Origin: SIG455 sp045589495
GTDB lineage: Bacteria > Bacillota > Clostridia > UMGS1810
DNA: 64,000 nt
Direction of reading: 5' to 3'
NCBI GenBank assembly: GCA_045589495.1
Contig: JAZNPF010000016.1
Location: 62,001-126,000, forward strand
The position numbers were made by a program, and so were the translations under genes. Of the stretch, positions 63,668 to 64,000 are shown piece by piece (positions within the stretch are counted from its first letter, which is position 1; each line of letters starts with the position of its first letter). The notes below the pieces were generated by a model. That model had not been told where the DNA came from. It saw only the letters and a program-made list of their open reading frames with translations, and did not search any database.

Positions 63668-64000
63668 TGGAACAAAATATGTATAGACGGAATTCCACTA
63701 ATCTAGATAGCGAAGATAACTCCTCAGATATTATAAAATGTGCTGAAAAGTTCCTTGAAGAAAACAAAACCAAAAACATATCATCTGCAGATATATGTAA
63801 AACACTTGCCTGCAGCAGGTCGTACATTAGCCATAAGTTCAAAAAGCAGACTGGAATGAGCATACGTGAATATATCAGAAAACTTAGGATTAACGATGCA
63901 AAACATCTGCTGGAATATTCTGAACTTACCGTTACAGAAATCGCATTCATAGTTGGTTTTGAATATTCAAATTATTTTACATATGTATTTAAAAAAGAAA
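63667..64000 (+). CDS. AraC-family regulator lacking a sensor domain (start of gene; runs off the window)
   Basis: From ATG 63667 (or ATG 63679, which has a better spacing to GGTGAT) the frame stays open to the window end, 111 residues so far. It has no cupin or other N-terminal domain. After about 25 polar residues come the two AraC helix-turn-helix motifs (ISSADICKTLACSRSYISHKF and VTEIAFIVGFEYSNYF). Such stand-alone AraC DNA-binding proteins are uncommon and may depend on a partner. It overlaps the permease gene, so it is made with the transporter. Confidence 0.82.
   Translation, partial: MEQNMYRRNSTNLDSEDNSSDIIKCAEKFLEENKTKNISSADICKTLACSRSYISHKFKKQTGMSIREYIRKLRINDAKHLLEYSELTVTEIAFIVGFEYSNYFTYVFKKE

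Overview
The window looks like chromosomal DNA of an anaerobic, Gram-positive, low-G+C Firmicute, probably a gut-type Clostridia. The evidence is AGGAGG-type ribosome binding sites, lipobox-bearing solute-binding proteins, S-layer homology (SLH) surface proteins, CUT1 sugar permeases of the LplB/YtcP type and AraC regulators. Genus and species cannot be fixed from sequence reading alone. Nearly all of the window is one glycan-utilisation region, built from two parallel surface/transport modules and one block of cytoplasmic enzymes.

Positions 1-8245 hold a plus-strand run (end of a TIM-barrel sugar isomerase-like gene, a GmhA-like SIS isomerase, two ABC permeases). It converges on a minus-strand operon (AraC regulator, GH2 beta-mannosidase, two tandem 2-hydroxyacid dehydrogenases), and a 17-bp bidirectional hairpin sits between them. 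The 382-bp divergent control region at 8246-8627 carries phased ATGTGA repeats.

Positions 8628-26450 form a surface module: a solute-binding lipoprotein, two SLH proteins, a heparinase II/III-like lyase with a discoidin-like tail, and three secreted laminin-G/concanavalin-like proteins. A cytoplasmic GH130 phosphorylase and a terminator follow. Positions 26537-40510 are intracellular enzymes: phosphohexomutase, F6P-aldolase-type transaldolase, two DUF4838 proteins, an unrecognised 721-aa protein, an SGNH esterase, NagB, NagA, a Gfo/Idh/MocA oxidoreductase, mannonate dehydratase and an SDR mannonate oxidoreductase. Together they suggest breakdown of a glycan containing hexosamine, hexuronate and probably mannose. 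Hexuronate would leave through fructuronate, mannonate and KDG, and amino sugar through GlcNAc-6-P and fructose-6-P.

Positions 40511-41830 are a scar. It holds an internally deleted IS3-family element with long inverted repeats, a 3' fragment of a tRNA-Leu with its terminator, and a 16-bp direct repeat of the tRNA end.

Positions 41831-64000 are a second module: a Gfo/Idh oxidoreductase, an AraC regulator, an SLH protein, two more heparinase-like lyases, two secreted laminin-G-like proteins, a second solute-binding lipoprotein, a second permease pair, and the start of a short AraC protein. Two ungapped 82-bp promoter/operator copies, upstream of 41831 and 44387, flank the AraC gene and probably define its regulon. 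Neither transporter has an ATPase gene here, which fits a shared MsmX-type ATPase encoded elsewhere.
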